This document shows, one piece after another, positions 18,037 to 26,179 of a stretch of DNA of 64,000 nt. The DNA comes from Planococcaceae bacterium Storch 2/2-2 (GTDB taxonomy: Bacteria > Bacillota > Bacilli > Bacillales_A > Planococcaceae). Every line of letters begins with the position of its first letter. Position 1 is the first letter of the stretch. The translations under genes were made by a program, and so were the position numbers. A model generated the notes under the pieces. The model had not been told where the DNA came from and did not search any database. It saw only the letters and a list, made by a program, of their open reading frames with translations. The stretch is taken from contig WOYE01000005.1 of assembly GCA_009740415.1 (NCBI GenBank), forward strand, positions 62,001 through 126,000. The letters run 5' to 3'.

Positions 18037-18210
18037 CTACCTCCCTTTTTTCTGTTTAAACTGGAAACACGGATAACCGCTCGATCGCTCGACGACGACG
18101 GATGGCATTTCACGCGTTTTAAAACCGTGCGCGAGACAAGCGCGCGGCGCTGACCGCTCCCACGTCACTTTAAAATGTTCGCATTGAAAACAGTTCGGAC
18201 GTCGATTCAT
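18037..18210 (-). CDS. Small cysteine-rich protein (57 aa), possible zinc-binding
   Basis: A 57-codon frame starting MNRRPNCFQCEHFKVTWE and ending GYPCFQFKQKKGR. Four cysteines (C7, C10, C25 and C48) are arranged as CxxC followed by two single Cys, which could bind zinc or serve as redox sites. The ATG overlaps the ung stop as ATGA and its own TAG lies inside the ywdI ribosome site, so the three genes are tightly coupled. Codon use matches its neighbours. I do not recognise a named family. Its translational coupling to ung and ywdI is the main evidence that it is real. Confidence 0.75.
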   Translation of the reverse strand: MNRRPNCFQCEHFKVTWERSAPRACLAHGFKTREMPSVVVERSSGYPCFQFKQKKGR

Positions 18211-18896
18211 TCACAATCAGAAGCGGTCTGCTTCTTCCAATCGATCGGCTCTTCTCCCCACTCGATGAGCCATTCGTTCGTTCGTGAATACGGGCGACTT
18301 CCGAAAAATCCGTTCCGTGCACTGAACGGGCTCGGATGAGTCGATTCAATAATCGCATGACGCGACGTATCGATGAGCGACTTTTTCGCTCGTGCCGGAT
18401 TGCCCCACAATAAAAAAACGATCGGATGAGGCGCGTCATTCAACGTGCGAATGACAGTATCGGTTAACTGTTCCCACCCTTTATTTTTATGCGAATGAGG
18501 TTTCCCTTCGCGTACCGTAAGTACGGTATTTAATAGGAGAACACCTTGGCGCGCCCACCCTTCTAAATTGCCTGTCGGCTCGTACGGAATCCCGAGATCG
18601 GCTTCCAACTCTTTTTTCATATTGCGCACACTCGGTGGTACGTTCACACCTTCTCGTACAGAGAAACTTAATCCGTGCGCTTGTCCTGCTCCGTGATACG
18701 GATCTTGCCCGAGTATGACTACTTTTACTTTGTCATACGGCGTCAATCGAAACGCATTCCAAATGTCTTCCATCGGTGGATAAATCGTTTCATTTTCGTA
18801 TTCTTCTTTTAAAAATTGTCGGAGTTCTTCATACGACTCCGTTTGAAATGCTTCTTGTAATCGATCGTCCCAATCATTTCCGATGAATCGTCTCAT
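18207..18896 (-). CDS. ung: Uracil-DNA glycosylase
   Basis: Removes uracil from DNA, starting base-excision repair. The 229-residue family 1 enzyme has the catalytic water-activating motif GQDPYHG with Asp at its centre, the uracil-binding VFLLWGNPA and the DNA-intercalation loop HPSPFSARNGFFGS. The start is ATG at 18896 after GGAGTG; a GTG nine bases upstream is less likely. It is preceded by the DUF4230 gene with a 5-base gap and followed by an overlapping cysteine-rich gene. Confidence 0.97.
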   Translation of the reverse strand: MRRFIGNDWDDRLQEAFQTESYEELRQFLKEEYENETIYPPMEDIWNAFRLTPYDKVKVVILGQDPYHGAGQAHGLSFSVREGVNVPPSVRNMKKELEADLGIPYEPTGNLEGWARQGVLLLNTVLTVREGKPHSHKNKGWEQLTDTVIRTLNDAPHPIVFLLWGNPARAKKSLIDTSRHAIIESTHPSPFSARNGFFGSRPYSRTNEWLIEWGEEPIDWKKQTASDCE

Positions 18897-18901
18897 CGCA
18901 A

Positions 18902-19516
18902 TCACTCCTTAAATGTCACTGTTACAGTGAACCCTTCAAACGCGAACAACTCTTTGACGAGTTGCTCGGCATTTTGAACGGCTACTTCTTTCAATCCTTG
19001 TTGTTCTGCTTCTTCAACGATTAACGCTTTCGCTTCGTTCGCTAACGTATACGCTTCTTTCATATTCGCTTCCGAACGGAACAACCCTTCCGCTGAAAAA
19101 ATGTCTACATGATCAAAGTCGAGAGAAGGACTGCCTAAAAACTGAATCGGTGGCAGTGCGAGCGTCGCCGTCTTTTGATCATAATCGATCGTTACATCTT
19201 CTTCGGTCAATGTATCTAAATCAACTCCTGCTCGAATGACGCCCGGCATAATGACGAGTAACTTCCGTTTCGTTCCTGGCATATTGACGCCGATTTCTTT
19301 TCCGAATAGTTGATTGTCTTCTCGTTCAATGACTGCTTTAATATGAGCTTCTGCAGTCGCTACTTGTTCGATCGCTTGAATGCGTTCAACGACGGCACTT
19401 TTTTCAATCGTTGCATGAGTCCCCTTAGCGAAGGACCACGTGAGCCAAGTCGCACTTCCACCAACTGCCAAAACGAGTAAGAACAACCCGAGCATACGAC
19501 GTTTGATCGTTTTCAT
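18902..19516 (-). CDS. DUF4230 family membrane-anchored protein
   Basis: A 204-residue protein with one N-terminal transmembrane helix (MLGLFLLVLAVGGSATWLTW) and an extracellular alpha/beta domain matching DUF4230, which has the pattern KLLVIMPGVIRAGVDLD followed by ATLALPP. The C-terminal half is helical. The function of the family is unknown. The ATG at 19516 has GGGAGGG; upstream in-frame codons are basic and lack a ribosome site. It is the first gene of the DUF4230-ung-57aa-ywdI-ywdK run. Confidence 0.8.
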   Translation of the reverse strand: MKTIKRRMLGLFLLVLAVGGSATWLTWSFAKGTHATIEKSAVVERIQAIEQVATAEAHIKAVIEREDNQLFGKEIGVNMPGTKRKLLVIMPGVIRAGVDLDTLTEEDVTIDYDQKTATLALPPIQFLGSPSLDFDHVDIFSAEGLFRSEANMKEAYTLANEAKALIVEEAEQQGLKEVAVQNAEQLVKELFAFEGFTVTVTFKE

Positions 19517-19657
19517 TCGCCTTCCCTCCCTTTCATTCTCTTTCATTAGCTTAAATAACTTCTTCCCGAATGACAACTGCGAGCCGAATCGTTTCCGTCG
19601 TTTTTTCTTCATTCGTTCGATATAATAAAACGATTAGAGGAACGAGGAGGAATCGTC

Positions 19658-20008
19658 ATGGAATTGATGAATCGAGAACAGGTTCAACAGTTGTTACAAT
19701 CGTTTGCGAACGAGCCCGTCTACATCCATTTGGAAACGACGAGCGGTGCGTACGCTGCACATTTGCAAGAAGGATTTTTTAATAGCGGCGCATTCATTCG
19801 AAACGTTCAACTGACGTTTGAACATGCACACGTCACACCCGACAGCCCTCACCGCGTCGGCTTAAAATTGCCACACGGCTGGGTATACGCTCAAGGCATC
19901 ACTCATTATACCGTCACTGAACGCGATGAACTGTTGCTCGCTGGATTAGATGGAGAAGGCAAGTTAGCGGTCGCGCTTCAAGTAAGTCGCACACCGTTTG
20001 CCCAATAA
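19658..20008 (+). CDS. YojF family protein (DUF1806)
   Basis: A 116-residue protein of the YojF/DUF1806 family, usually encoded next to bshB2 and presumed to help bacillithiol metabolism, though its action is not established. It carries VYIHLETTSGAYAAH and GWVYAQGITHYTV. A GAGGAGGAAT site precedes the ATG, and a perfect TATAAT lies at about 19621. It is 15 bases upstream of bshB2 on the same strand. Confidence 0.87.
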   Translation: MELMNREQVQQLLQSFANEPVYIHLETTSGAYAAHLQEGFFNSGAFIRNVQLTFEHAHVTPDSPHRVGLKLPHGWVYAQGITHYTVTERDELLLAGLDGEGKLAVALQVSRTPFAQ

Positions 20009-20023
20009 AAAGGAGAGATTACG

Positions 20024-20716
20024 ATGTTGGAAAAAGAACGCCACGTTCTCGTCATATTACCCCATCCGGACGATGAAACGTTCGGAGCTGCTGGCACCAT
20101 CGCAACGTACCGTTCCATGGATGTTCCTGTAACGTACGTCTGCTTAACACTCGGTGAAATGGGACGCGCTTTCGGCAATCCGCCATTTGCGAACCGTGAA
20201 AATTTACGGGACATTCGTAAGAAAGAATTGTTCGATGCGTGTGAAGCGATCGGCTTAACCGACGTTCGTCTCGGAGGATTTCGCGATAAAACGATCGAAT
20301 TTGAAGAACAACGTTATTTGATCGATCGGATGAAAGCGTACATTGAAGAAGTGAACCCGTCGCTCTTGATCGCTTTTTATCCGGGTCACTCCGTCCACCC
20401 GGACCATGAAGCGAGCGCACGCGCCATCGTCCATGCGGTCGCTGAACTTCCGAAAGAACAACGTCCGACATTGCATTTGATCGCATTTTCAAACGATGCG
20501 AAAGAACAAATTGGTGAACCTGACGTCCACCGAAATGTCGCTCACGTCGTCGATGCTAAAATTGACGCGTTGAATGCGCACGCTTCTCAAACGATTTGGA
20601 TCGTCGATTGGGTGAAAGAAGGACTTCAAACCGACGACCCGGAAGTGTACGAATGGCTCGAAAATGAATACTTTTATACGTACGACGTCGAAAAAGAACA
20701 ACTTCCGACGTGGTAA
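20024..20716 (+). CDS. bshB2: Bacillithiol biosynthesis deacetylase BshB2
   Basis: A LmbE/PIG-L family zinc deacetylase that removes the acetyl group from GlcNAc-malate during bacillithiol synthesis. The 230-residue product has the zinc motif PHPDDE (about 11-16), then GEMGR, RxxRKKEL, and the third ligand in HPDHEAS. The YojF-BshB2 pairing is the standard Bacilli arrangement. An AAGGAGAG site precedes the ATG. It ends at a perfect terminator hairpin. Confidence 0.93.
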   Translation: MLEKERHVLVILPHPDDETFGAAGTIATYRSMDVPVTYVCLTLGEMGRAFGNPPFANRENLRDIRKKELFDACEAIGLTDVRLGGFRDKTIEFEEQRYLIDRMKAYIEEVNPSLLIAFYPGHSVHPDHEASARAIVHAVAELPKEQRPTLHLIAFSNDAKEQIGEPDVHRNVAHVVDAKIDALNAHASQTIWIVDWVKEGLQTDDPEVYEWLENEYFYTYDVEKEQLPTW

Positions 20717-20717
20717 G

Positions 20718-20750
20718 AAAAAAGTTATCCACTTGTGGATAACTTTTTTT
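20718..20750 (+). terminator. bshB2 terminator containing paired DnaA-box-like sequences
   Basis: AAAAAGTTATCCAC and its complement flank a 2-base loop (TT), with T7 after. The stem incidentally contains TTATCCACA on the minus strand (20734-20742), a perfect DnaA box, and TTATCCACT on the plus strand. Confidence 0.9.
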
Positions 20751-20795
20751 ACGTCCGTTTGGTATACTAAACGATGAAAGAGAGGTGTCTCTATA

Positions 20796-21458
20796 ATGAA
20801 CGGAACAAAAGCTCCGATCGGACCTAAAATTGTCCGCTTGCTCGTATTAGTCGCGATCGGGATCGGTCTCGCCTATCTCATGGGATTGCTCGGCTGGCCA
20901 AAATGGATCGCGATCGTCGTCGTCCTTTTCGTCCTCGTCGCACTTTCCATCGGATGGCCTTTTTACATTTTGTACAAATCTCCTTCACTTTCACTCGTTG
21001 ATCGTTACTTGCAACAAAATGCGGTGAAACCGATTTTCGGGTATTCGTATGCGATCGCACACGGAACCGAAGAAGATATCATTCGCAACTTAGACTTATT
21101 AATTGAACAATTTCCACAGCCTGAAATGCAAATGGTGTACAAAGGAAACCGCGCGTTCTTTTTAAAAGACGGCGAAGCGCTCGTCGCACACGCTGAAACG
21201 CTCGAGCCGTCTGAACATCGCGTCTATTTCCTCGCACTCGGTTATATTATGCAATATCAGTTTGAAGAAGCCGCTCCGTACGAAGCGAAGCTCACATCAC
21301 CCGCTTTACTTCATATGGTACGCGCCGTCCGTGCACTTTATGAAAAAGATCGCGACGGCTACGAAACGTCGAAACAACAAATTGAATCGACGCTCGTCGG
21401 CTTGCAAAAATACAATGCGTATTACGGCTTAGAACGACTAGAACTGAATAAACCGTAA
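20796..21458 (+). CDS. Hypothetical protein with two transmembrane helices and a helical domain
   Basis: A 220-residue protein of unrecognised family. Two hydrophobic segments (about 12-30 and 36-60) anchor it, and the remaining 150 residues are cytoplasmic, rich in helices with a TPR-like repetition: EEDIIRNLDLLIEQFPQ, GNRAFFLKDGEALVAHAETL and LHMVRAVRALYEKDRDGYE. An AGAGGTG site precedes the ATG within a small AGAGA/TCTCT hairpin. TATACT lies 28 bases upstream. It is monocistronic between two terminators. Confidence 0.75.
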   Translation: MNGTKAPIGPKIVRLLVLVAIGIGLAYLMGLLGWPKWIAIVVVLFVLVALSIGWPFYILYKSPSLSLVDRYLQQNAVKPIFGYSYAIAHGTEEDIIRNLDLLIEQFPQPEMQMVYKGNRAFFLKDGEALVAHAETLEPSEHRVYFLALGYIMQYQFEEAAPYEAKLTSPALLHMVRAVRALYEKDRDGYETSKQQIESTLVGLQKYNAYYGLERLELNKP

Positions 21459-21460
21459 CG

Positions 21461-21492
21461 AAAAAGAGTAGCGCTCGAGCGCTACTCTTTTT
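21461..21492. terminator. Bidirectional terminator
   Basis: A perfect 32-base palindrome, AAAAAGAGTAGCGCTC and its complement. It serves the plus-strand hypothetical gene and the minus-strand yczE-like gene, whose TAG stop lies inside it. Confidence 0.9.
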
Positions 21493-22126
21493 GTTCATTG
21501 AGCAAGTGGACATCTTTTTCATCGATTCGGGCAACGAGTAAACGTTGATTGTAAGGTAACGTCCATTGGACGAGCGTACCGAGACCGAAAGCGATGAAAA
21601 CCGTTCCGACCCCAACCGGTCCGCCGAGCGCCCAACCTGCAAGAGCAACGCTCACTTCCATCGTCGTACGAGCTCCGTTAATACTCATTCCGAGCTGATC
21701 GATCAAAATGAGCATTAAACTATCTCGCGGTCCCGCTCCCATATTCGGCGCCATGTACATTCCAATTCCGATGCCCATCACGATGACACCAACGATGAAC
21801 ATCGCTAAACTGCTTCCGAATGAGGAAACTTCCGGCAATACGAAAAGGCTAATGTCAATGAAGACACCGATGACGACCATGTTGATCCACGTTCCGATTT
21901 TCGGTAACTTTCGGTAAACGACGATCATGAGCAAAATGAGTACAAATCCAGAAATGATGCTCCATGTACCAATCGTTAAACCGAACGTCTCCGTCAATCC
22001 GTAATGAAGAACGTCCCAAGGTCCAATCCCGAAACGTTCACCTCGGATCGTCATTCCGATACCGAATGCTAAAATGATCATCCCGACGAAATAAAACGCC
22101 CACCGCCAACGTGCTGTGCGGTTCAT
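21482..22126 (-). CDS. YczE/YyaS/YitT family membrane protein
   Basis: A 214-residue integral membrane protein with about five helices. The family's repeated motif is visible twice: GERFGIGPWDVLHYGL (about 29-44) and APNMGAGPRDSLMLIL (about 125-140). Members are uncharacterised transporter-like proteins. The ATG at 22126 lies behind a GGAAGATGC site. Nothing in the neighbourhood suggests a substrate. Confidence 0.85.
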   Translation of the reverse strand: MNRTARWRWAFYFVGMIILAFGIGMTIRGERFGIGPWDVLHYGLTETFGLTIGTWSIISGFVLILLMIVVYRKLPKIGTWINMVVIGVFIDISLFVLPEVSSFGSSLAMFIVGVIVMGIGIGMYMAPNMGAGPRDSLMLILIDQLGMSINGARTTMEVSVALAGWALGGPVGVGTVFIAFGLGTLVQWTLPYNQRLLVARIDEKDVHLLNEQKE

Positions 22127-22186
22127 AGCATCTTCCTACTTTCCTACCCTTTTACGATACCATGAACCGCCGATTTCGTCTTCTTC

Positions 22187-22669
22187 TTATTTCGTTAATG
22201 GATGAAACGTCGCATCCGTTACGCGCACTAAATCAAGAGGTGCGACGACCATTTGATAACCGACTTTTCCTGCGCTCACGATCATTCGCTCCTTTTCTTC
22301 TGCTGAACGATCGATCAACGTCGGCCACTGTTTTTTCATCCCGACCGGTGAGCAGCCCCCTCGGACGTAGCCGGTTTCTTCCGTCAACTGTGAAAGTGGT
22401 AACATGTCGACTTTTTTGACGCCCATAATCGAAGCGACTTTTTTCAAATCGAGATGAGCAGCAACCGGTATGAGACAGACGAACCGCTCTTCCCCCGACA
22501 TCGTCACTAACGTTTTGTACACATCGTCCATCGGCTCACCTGTTTTTTCAGCGACTGAGATACCATCTACTTGACCGTCTGTTACGTCATACAGTTGGAG
22601 CGTGTAATCGATTTTTTGTTGTTCCAATCGACGGAGAGCATTCGTTTTTACTTTTTTCTTTTTAGCCAA
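22187..22669 (-). CDS. ybaK: Cys-tRNA(Pro)/Cys-tRNA(Cys) deacylase YbaK
   Basis: A trans-editing enzyme that hydrolyses mischarged aminoacyl-tRNA. The 160-residue YbaK/EbsC domain has the conserved GEPMDDVYKTLVT motif with the catalytic lysine, and the C-terminal GGCSPVGMKK loop. It starts with TTG at 22669 after AAAGGATG. It follows a hypothetical gene whose stop is joined to a long hairpin just upstream. Confidence 0.92.
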   Translation of the reverse strand: MAKKKKVKTNALRRLEQQKIDYTLQLYDVTDGQVDGISVAEKTGEPMDDVYKTLVTMSGEERFVCLIPVAAHLDLKKVASIMGVKKVDMLPLSQLTEETGYVRGGCSPVGMKKQWPTLIDRSAEEKERMIVSAGKVGYQMVVAPLDLVRVTDATFHPLTK

Positions 22670-22690
22670 TGTAATTCATCCTTTCTCATG

Positions 22691-22728
22691 GAAACGAGCC
22701 TTTTTCCTAAAGGAAAAAGGCCCGTCTC
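22691..22728 (-). repeat. 17-bp hairpin between two minus-strand genes
   Basis: Minus-strand RNA can pair GAGACGGGCCTTTTTCC with GGAAAAAGGCTCGTTTC over a 4-base loop with no mismatch, using two G-U wobbles that would be A-C mismatches on the plus strand. This supports an RNA structure on the minus transcript. No T-tract follows, so it may be a processing or 3'-protection hairpin rather than a terminator. Confidence 0.7.
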
Positions 22729-22729
22729 A

Positions 22730-23245
22730 TTAAGCGAAGCGTGACACGTTCGGTTCATAAGGAAGGTGGAGCAACTGTTGGTGCGTTGCATACGTCGTAT
22801 GCGCCAACGTTTCATACGGAATGTATGGATCATGTGTTAAACGAGCGATGACAGGTTGGGCAACGATCGCGCGTGCCCGGTTGTGCAAGTCGATAAATGA
22901 ATCCGTACTCCATTCGAACGACTCGTACGTCTCCACGGTTTCGTCTCGTTCCCACGCCTCGAGCGTTTCTTCTAAAGTTGCTTCTTGTACAGCGGGTAAA
23001 CGCAAATCAGGTAAGCTTGCGGCTTCCTTCGTTCGCTCCGTCACTTCTCGTTGCAGAGCGATCGTCTCTTCTGCTTCCACTTCTGAAAGCTCACCGAGTA
23101 GCAACGCTTCAAGCCTCTTCACGAGCGATTCAGTTGAATCTTTCAAACTCGCTTGTTCCGAGTACGCCGACTGAGCGCTTTTTCGCCGCACGGATTCGTA
23201 ACGGTTTAACTCATTTTGAATGAGTGCTGTCGCGGTTAATCCCAT
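22730..23245 (-). CDS. Hypothetical protein, helical and acidic
   Basis: A protein of about 171 residues starting MGLTATALIQNELNRYESVR, rich in Glu, Ala and Leu with an expected coiled-coil-like middle (KRLEALLLGELSEVEAEE). The C-terminal 50 residues have PVIARLTHDPYIPYETLAH. There is no signal peptide or transmembrane segment. A GTG at 23254 could add three residues; GGAAGGGG fits either. It lies between topB and ybaK. No family is recognised. Confidence 0.7.
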   Translation of the reverse strand: MGLTATALIQNELNRYESVRRKSAQSAYSEQASLKDSTESLVKRLEALLLGELSEVEAEETIALQREVTERTKEAASLPDLRLPAVQEATLEETLEAWERDETVETYESFEWSTDSFIDLHNRARAIVAQPVIARLTHDPYIPYETLAHTTYATHQQLLHLPYEPNVSRFA

Positions 23246-23276
23246 ATCCTTCACCCCTTCCTCTCTTTCCGATCAA

Positions 23277-25436
23277 TTACTGTTCAAACAGTTTTTTCAA
23301 CGCCTCTGCCATCGCTGTATTTTCCGGTTCTTCTTGTTGCTTCATAAATTTCTGCACCGTACGACGGTCTGCTTGACGACCTTTCGTCTTATTGCGGCGC
23401 TGTTTAAAGACCGATAGTTTTTCACGGTGGCCACATGAACAGACGAAAATCCGACCGTCCCCTTCACCGCGCAATTCTAATTTTTTCTTACAGTTCGGAC
23501 AGCGTGCATTCGTTTTTTGCGAAACGTTTTGACGGTGTCCGCATTCACGATCTTGACAGACGTTCATGACGCCGCGTTTTCCGTTGACGCGGAGAAGTGG
23601 CTTTCCACAATCCGGGCACATTTTTCCGGTAATGTTATCATGTTTGAACTTCTTGTCATCCATTATAATATCTTTTACAGATTTTTGGGAGAATTCGATC
23701 ATTTCTTTCATAAAATCAGACTTTTTCATTTTCCCACGTGCAATTTGGTCTAAACTTTGTTCCCACTCCGCTGTAAGAGCGGGTGACTTTAAGTCTTCTG
23801 GCACGAGTTCTAACAATTGGCGACCTTTTGACGTAGTGAACAATTCATTCCCTCGTTTTTCAATGACAAACGTTTGAAACAGACGCTCGATAATTTCAGC
23901 GCGCGTCGCGACCGTTCCGATGCCACCGACCTCACCGATCGTCTCGAGTAATTGTTTCGACTCACCTTGCATAAATCGTTTCGGATTTTCCATCGCAGCG
24001 AGCAACGTTCCTTCGTTAAATCGAGCAGGTGGCTTCGTTTCACCTTCCGTTCGACTAATCGCGCGGATCGCGACCGTCTCTCCTTTTGTAAACGATGGCA
24101 ATTGAGCGTTCAACTCTTCTTCGCCCATCGTCACAGCACGCCAACCGAGTTCCGTCATTTTTTCACCTTTCGCAATGAATGTTTCTCCACCGACGTCTAA
24201 CGTAATCGTCATTTGTTCGTACGTAGCAGGTCCTAAAAAGACCGCTAAAAATCGTGCGACAATTAGATGATACAAATCTTCTTCGCGTCCGGATAACGAA
24301 CCGCGAAGCGGTGTTTCTTCCGTCGGAATGATCGCGTGGTGATCGGTCACTTTTGCATTGTTGACGACCCCTTTTTGAGGGCGGATGTCTTTTTGGCGTA
24401 AAATGCGATTCGCTTCTTTTCGATAAATGCTCGTATCGACCGCTTCGATTCGCTCACGAAGCGTGCCGACTAAGTCGTCCGTTAAATGTTTCGAATCGGT
24501 TCGTGGATACGTGACGACTTTATGGCGTTCGTACAAGTTTTGGAGCGTAGACAACGTCTCTTTCGCTGACCATCCCCACCGTTTGTACGCTTCTTTTTGG
24601 AGCTCAGTTAAATCGAAAAGTGGTGGGGCAAACGTCTTCTTCGGTTTCGTTACCACGTCGACGACCTGGCCTTCTTTTACGTCATCGAGTTGTTCGAGTA
24701 AACGATTAGCGAGCGCTTCATCGAATGTGCGCGTTTCATTCGACTTCGTTTGCCAACGAAACGTCGCACGTTCTGTCAACGCTTCAAGACCGTAGTACGA
24801 CTTCGGTCGAAACTCGCGGATCGTCTCTTCTCGTGCTGCAATCATAGCGAGTGTTGGCGTTTGGACACGTCCTGTCGACAATTGAGCGTTATGCTTTACT
24901 GTGAGCGCCCGTGTCGCATTAATGCCGACGATCCAATCGGCTTCTGCGCGCGCAACCGCTGCTTCGTACAAATGATCGTATGCACGACCGTCTTTCAAGT
25001 TTGCAAACCCTTCAACGATCGCTTTTTTCGTCACCGATGAAATCCATAACCGTTTGATCGGCTTGTTCACTTTCGCCTTTTCTAAAATCCATCGAGCGAC
25101 GAGTTCTCCTTCACGTCCAGCGTCCGTCGCGATGATGATTTCTTTCACGTCACTACGTTTCAATTGTGCTTTCACCGCATTGAACTGTTTCGTCGTTTGA
25201 CGAATGACGATTAACTTGAACGGATCTGGAATGATCGGTAAATCTTCGAGCGTCCATTTTTGATATTTTTTATCGTACTGTTCCGGTGTCGCATGTGTTA
25301 CTAAATGACCGAGCGCCCACGTGACGATGTATCGATCTCCTTCAATGAATCCATTTCCTTTTTTCGTACAACCGAGTGCGCTCGCAATATCACGAGCGAC
25401 CGACGGCTTTTCTGCTAAAACGACTGATTTTGACAT
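23277..25436 (-). CDS. topB: DNA topoisomerase III
   Basis: A type IA topoisomerase that relaxes and decatenates DNA. The 719-residue product has the N-terminal TOPRIM domain (SVVLAEKPSVARDIA, then ATDAGREGELVARWIL), the catalytic tyrosine in VTYPRTDSKHL (about 310) and the Glu/Lys-rich gate. The C-terminus has two zinc-ribbon-like motifs: CPDCGKPLLR with CQDRECGH, and CPNCKKK with CSCGH. The ATG at 25436 follows TAGGGAAG. It is a monocistronic unit. Confidence 0.96.
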   Translation of the reverse strand: MSKSVVLAEKPSVARDIASALGCTKKGNGFIEGDRYIVTWALGHLVTHATPEQYDKKYQKWTLEDLPIIPDPFKLIVIRQTTKQFNAVKAQLKRSDVKEIIIATDAGREGELVARWILEKAKVNKPIKRLWISSVTKKAIVEGFANLKDGRAYDHLYEAAVARAEADWIVGINATRALTVKHNAQLSTGRVQTPTLAMIAAREETIREFRPKSYYGLEALTERATFRWQTKSNETRTFDEALANRLLEQLDDVKEGQVVDVVTKPKKTFAPPLFDLTELQKEAYKRWGWSAKETLSTLQNLYERHKVVTYPRTDSKHLTDDLVGTLRERIEAVDTSIYRKEANRILRQKDIRPQKGVVNNAKVTDHHAIIPTEETPLRGSLSGREEDLYHLIVARFLAVFLGPATYEQMTITLDVGGETFIAKGEKMTELGWRAVTMGEEELNAQLPSFTKGETVAIRAISRTEGETKPPARFNEGTLLAAMENPKRFMQGESKQLLETIGEVGGIGTVATRAEIIERLFQTFVIEKRGNELFTTSKGRQLLELVPEDLKSPALTAEWEQSLDQIARGKMKKSDFMKEMIEFSQKSVKDIIMDDKKFKHDNITGKMCPDCGKPLLRVNGKRGVMNVCQDRECGHRQNVSQKTNARCPNCKKKLELRGEGDGRIFVCSCGHREKLSVFKQRRNKTKGRQADRRTVQKFMKQQEEPENTAMAEALKKLFEQ

Positions 25437-25497
25437 AAGCTTCCCTACTTTCTTCTTTGTAGTATACACGTTCTCACAAAACGTTGGAAACGAACGA

Positions 25498-25527
25498 GAA
25501 AAAACCACTTCCCGTTTGAGAAGTGGT
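25498..25527 (-). terminator. Terminator after the FMN reductase gene
   Basis: ACCACTTCTC and GGGAAGTGGT arms on the minus strand, followed by T6. It separates the flavin reductase gene from topB. Confidence 0.85.
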
Positions 25528-25534
25528 CGTTCGA

Positions 25535-26110
25535 TTATTCTTCGTGTCCTTGATCGAGCGCATCTTGTGGGCGAAGTTTCGGACCCATTTCTGCGTAATG
25601 TACGAAAACGCGTGCCATTTCTTGAAGGCGTGCTAACACGTCTTCATCAACGAGTTCATTGTTCTCATTGAAGTGGTCACGGTGTGTGTACACGTAGTTC
25701 GGTGTGACGAGACAACGGAAGTAATCGAGAATCGGTTTTAATTGATTTTCAATGACGAGGTGGTGTTGGTACGTTCCACCGTTTCCGATCATCGAAACCG
25801 GTTTATAGCGCATCGCTTTCGGATGTAACATGTCGAATACGTTTTTCAACACACCTGGAATCGAGCCTTGGAAAATAGGTGATGCGATAATGTATCCGTC
25901 CGCTTCTTGAATTTTCGTAACGAGTTGCTGCATGCTTTCTGGATATTGATCAAATGGACGACCATCTACGATCGCATGCTCCGCATCCGCTAATGAAACG
26001 AGTTCAAATTCGAACCCGCACTTCGTTTCCTCTAAATATTGTTGTACTTTTTCGAGTACGACGCCCGTTTTACGACCGAGCACCGTCCCATCTACTAATA
26101 AAATCTTCAT
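25535..26110 (-). CDS. NADPH-dependent FMN reductase family protein
   Basis: A 191-residue flavodoxin-fold oxidoreductase with the FMN phosphate-binding start KILLVDGTVLGRKTG and the flavin-ring loop SPIFQGSIPGVLKNVFD, then GNGGTYQHHLVIENQL. Relatives (SsuE/azoreductase-like) transfer electrons from NAD(P)H to flavin or quinone-like substrates. A GGAGGA site precedes the ATG. The preceding gene on this strand is the cation/proton antiporter; no functional link is evident. Confidence 0.85.
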   Translation of the reverse strand: MKILLVDGTVLGRKTGVVLEKVQQYLEETKCGFEFELVSLADAEHAIVDGRPFDQYPESMQQLVTKIQEADGYIIASPIFQGSIPGVLKNVFDMLHPKAMRYKPVSMIGNGGTYQHHLVIENQLKPILDYFRCLVTPNYVYTHRDHFNENNELVDEDVLARLQEMARVFVHYAEMGPKLRPQDALDQGHEE

Positions 26111-26179
26111 GAAAATCCTCCTTCAATCAATTCGTCCTTTTTCTATCGTACCAAATCTTCCATCACTTTTCCCGTACTT

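Noticed and set aside
20725-20742. Replication origin or DnaA-box cluster
   Set aside because: Only one facing pair inside a terminator stem; no further clustered boxes or AT-rich unwinding region, and no dnaA or dnaN gene nearby.
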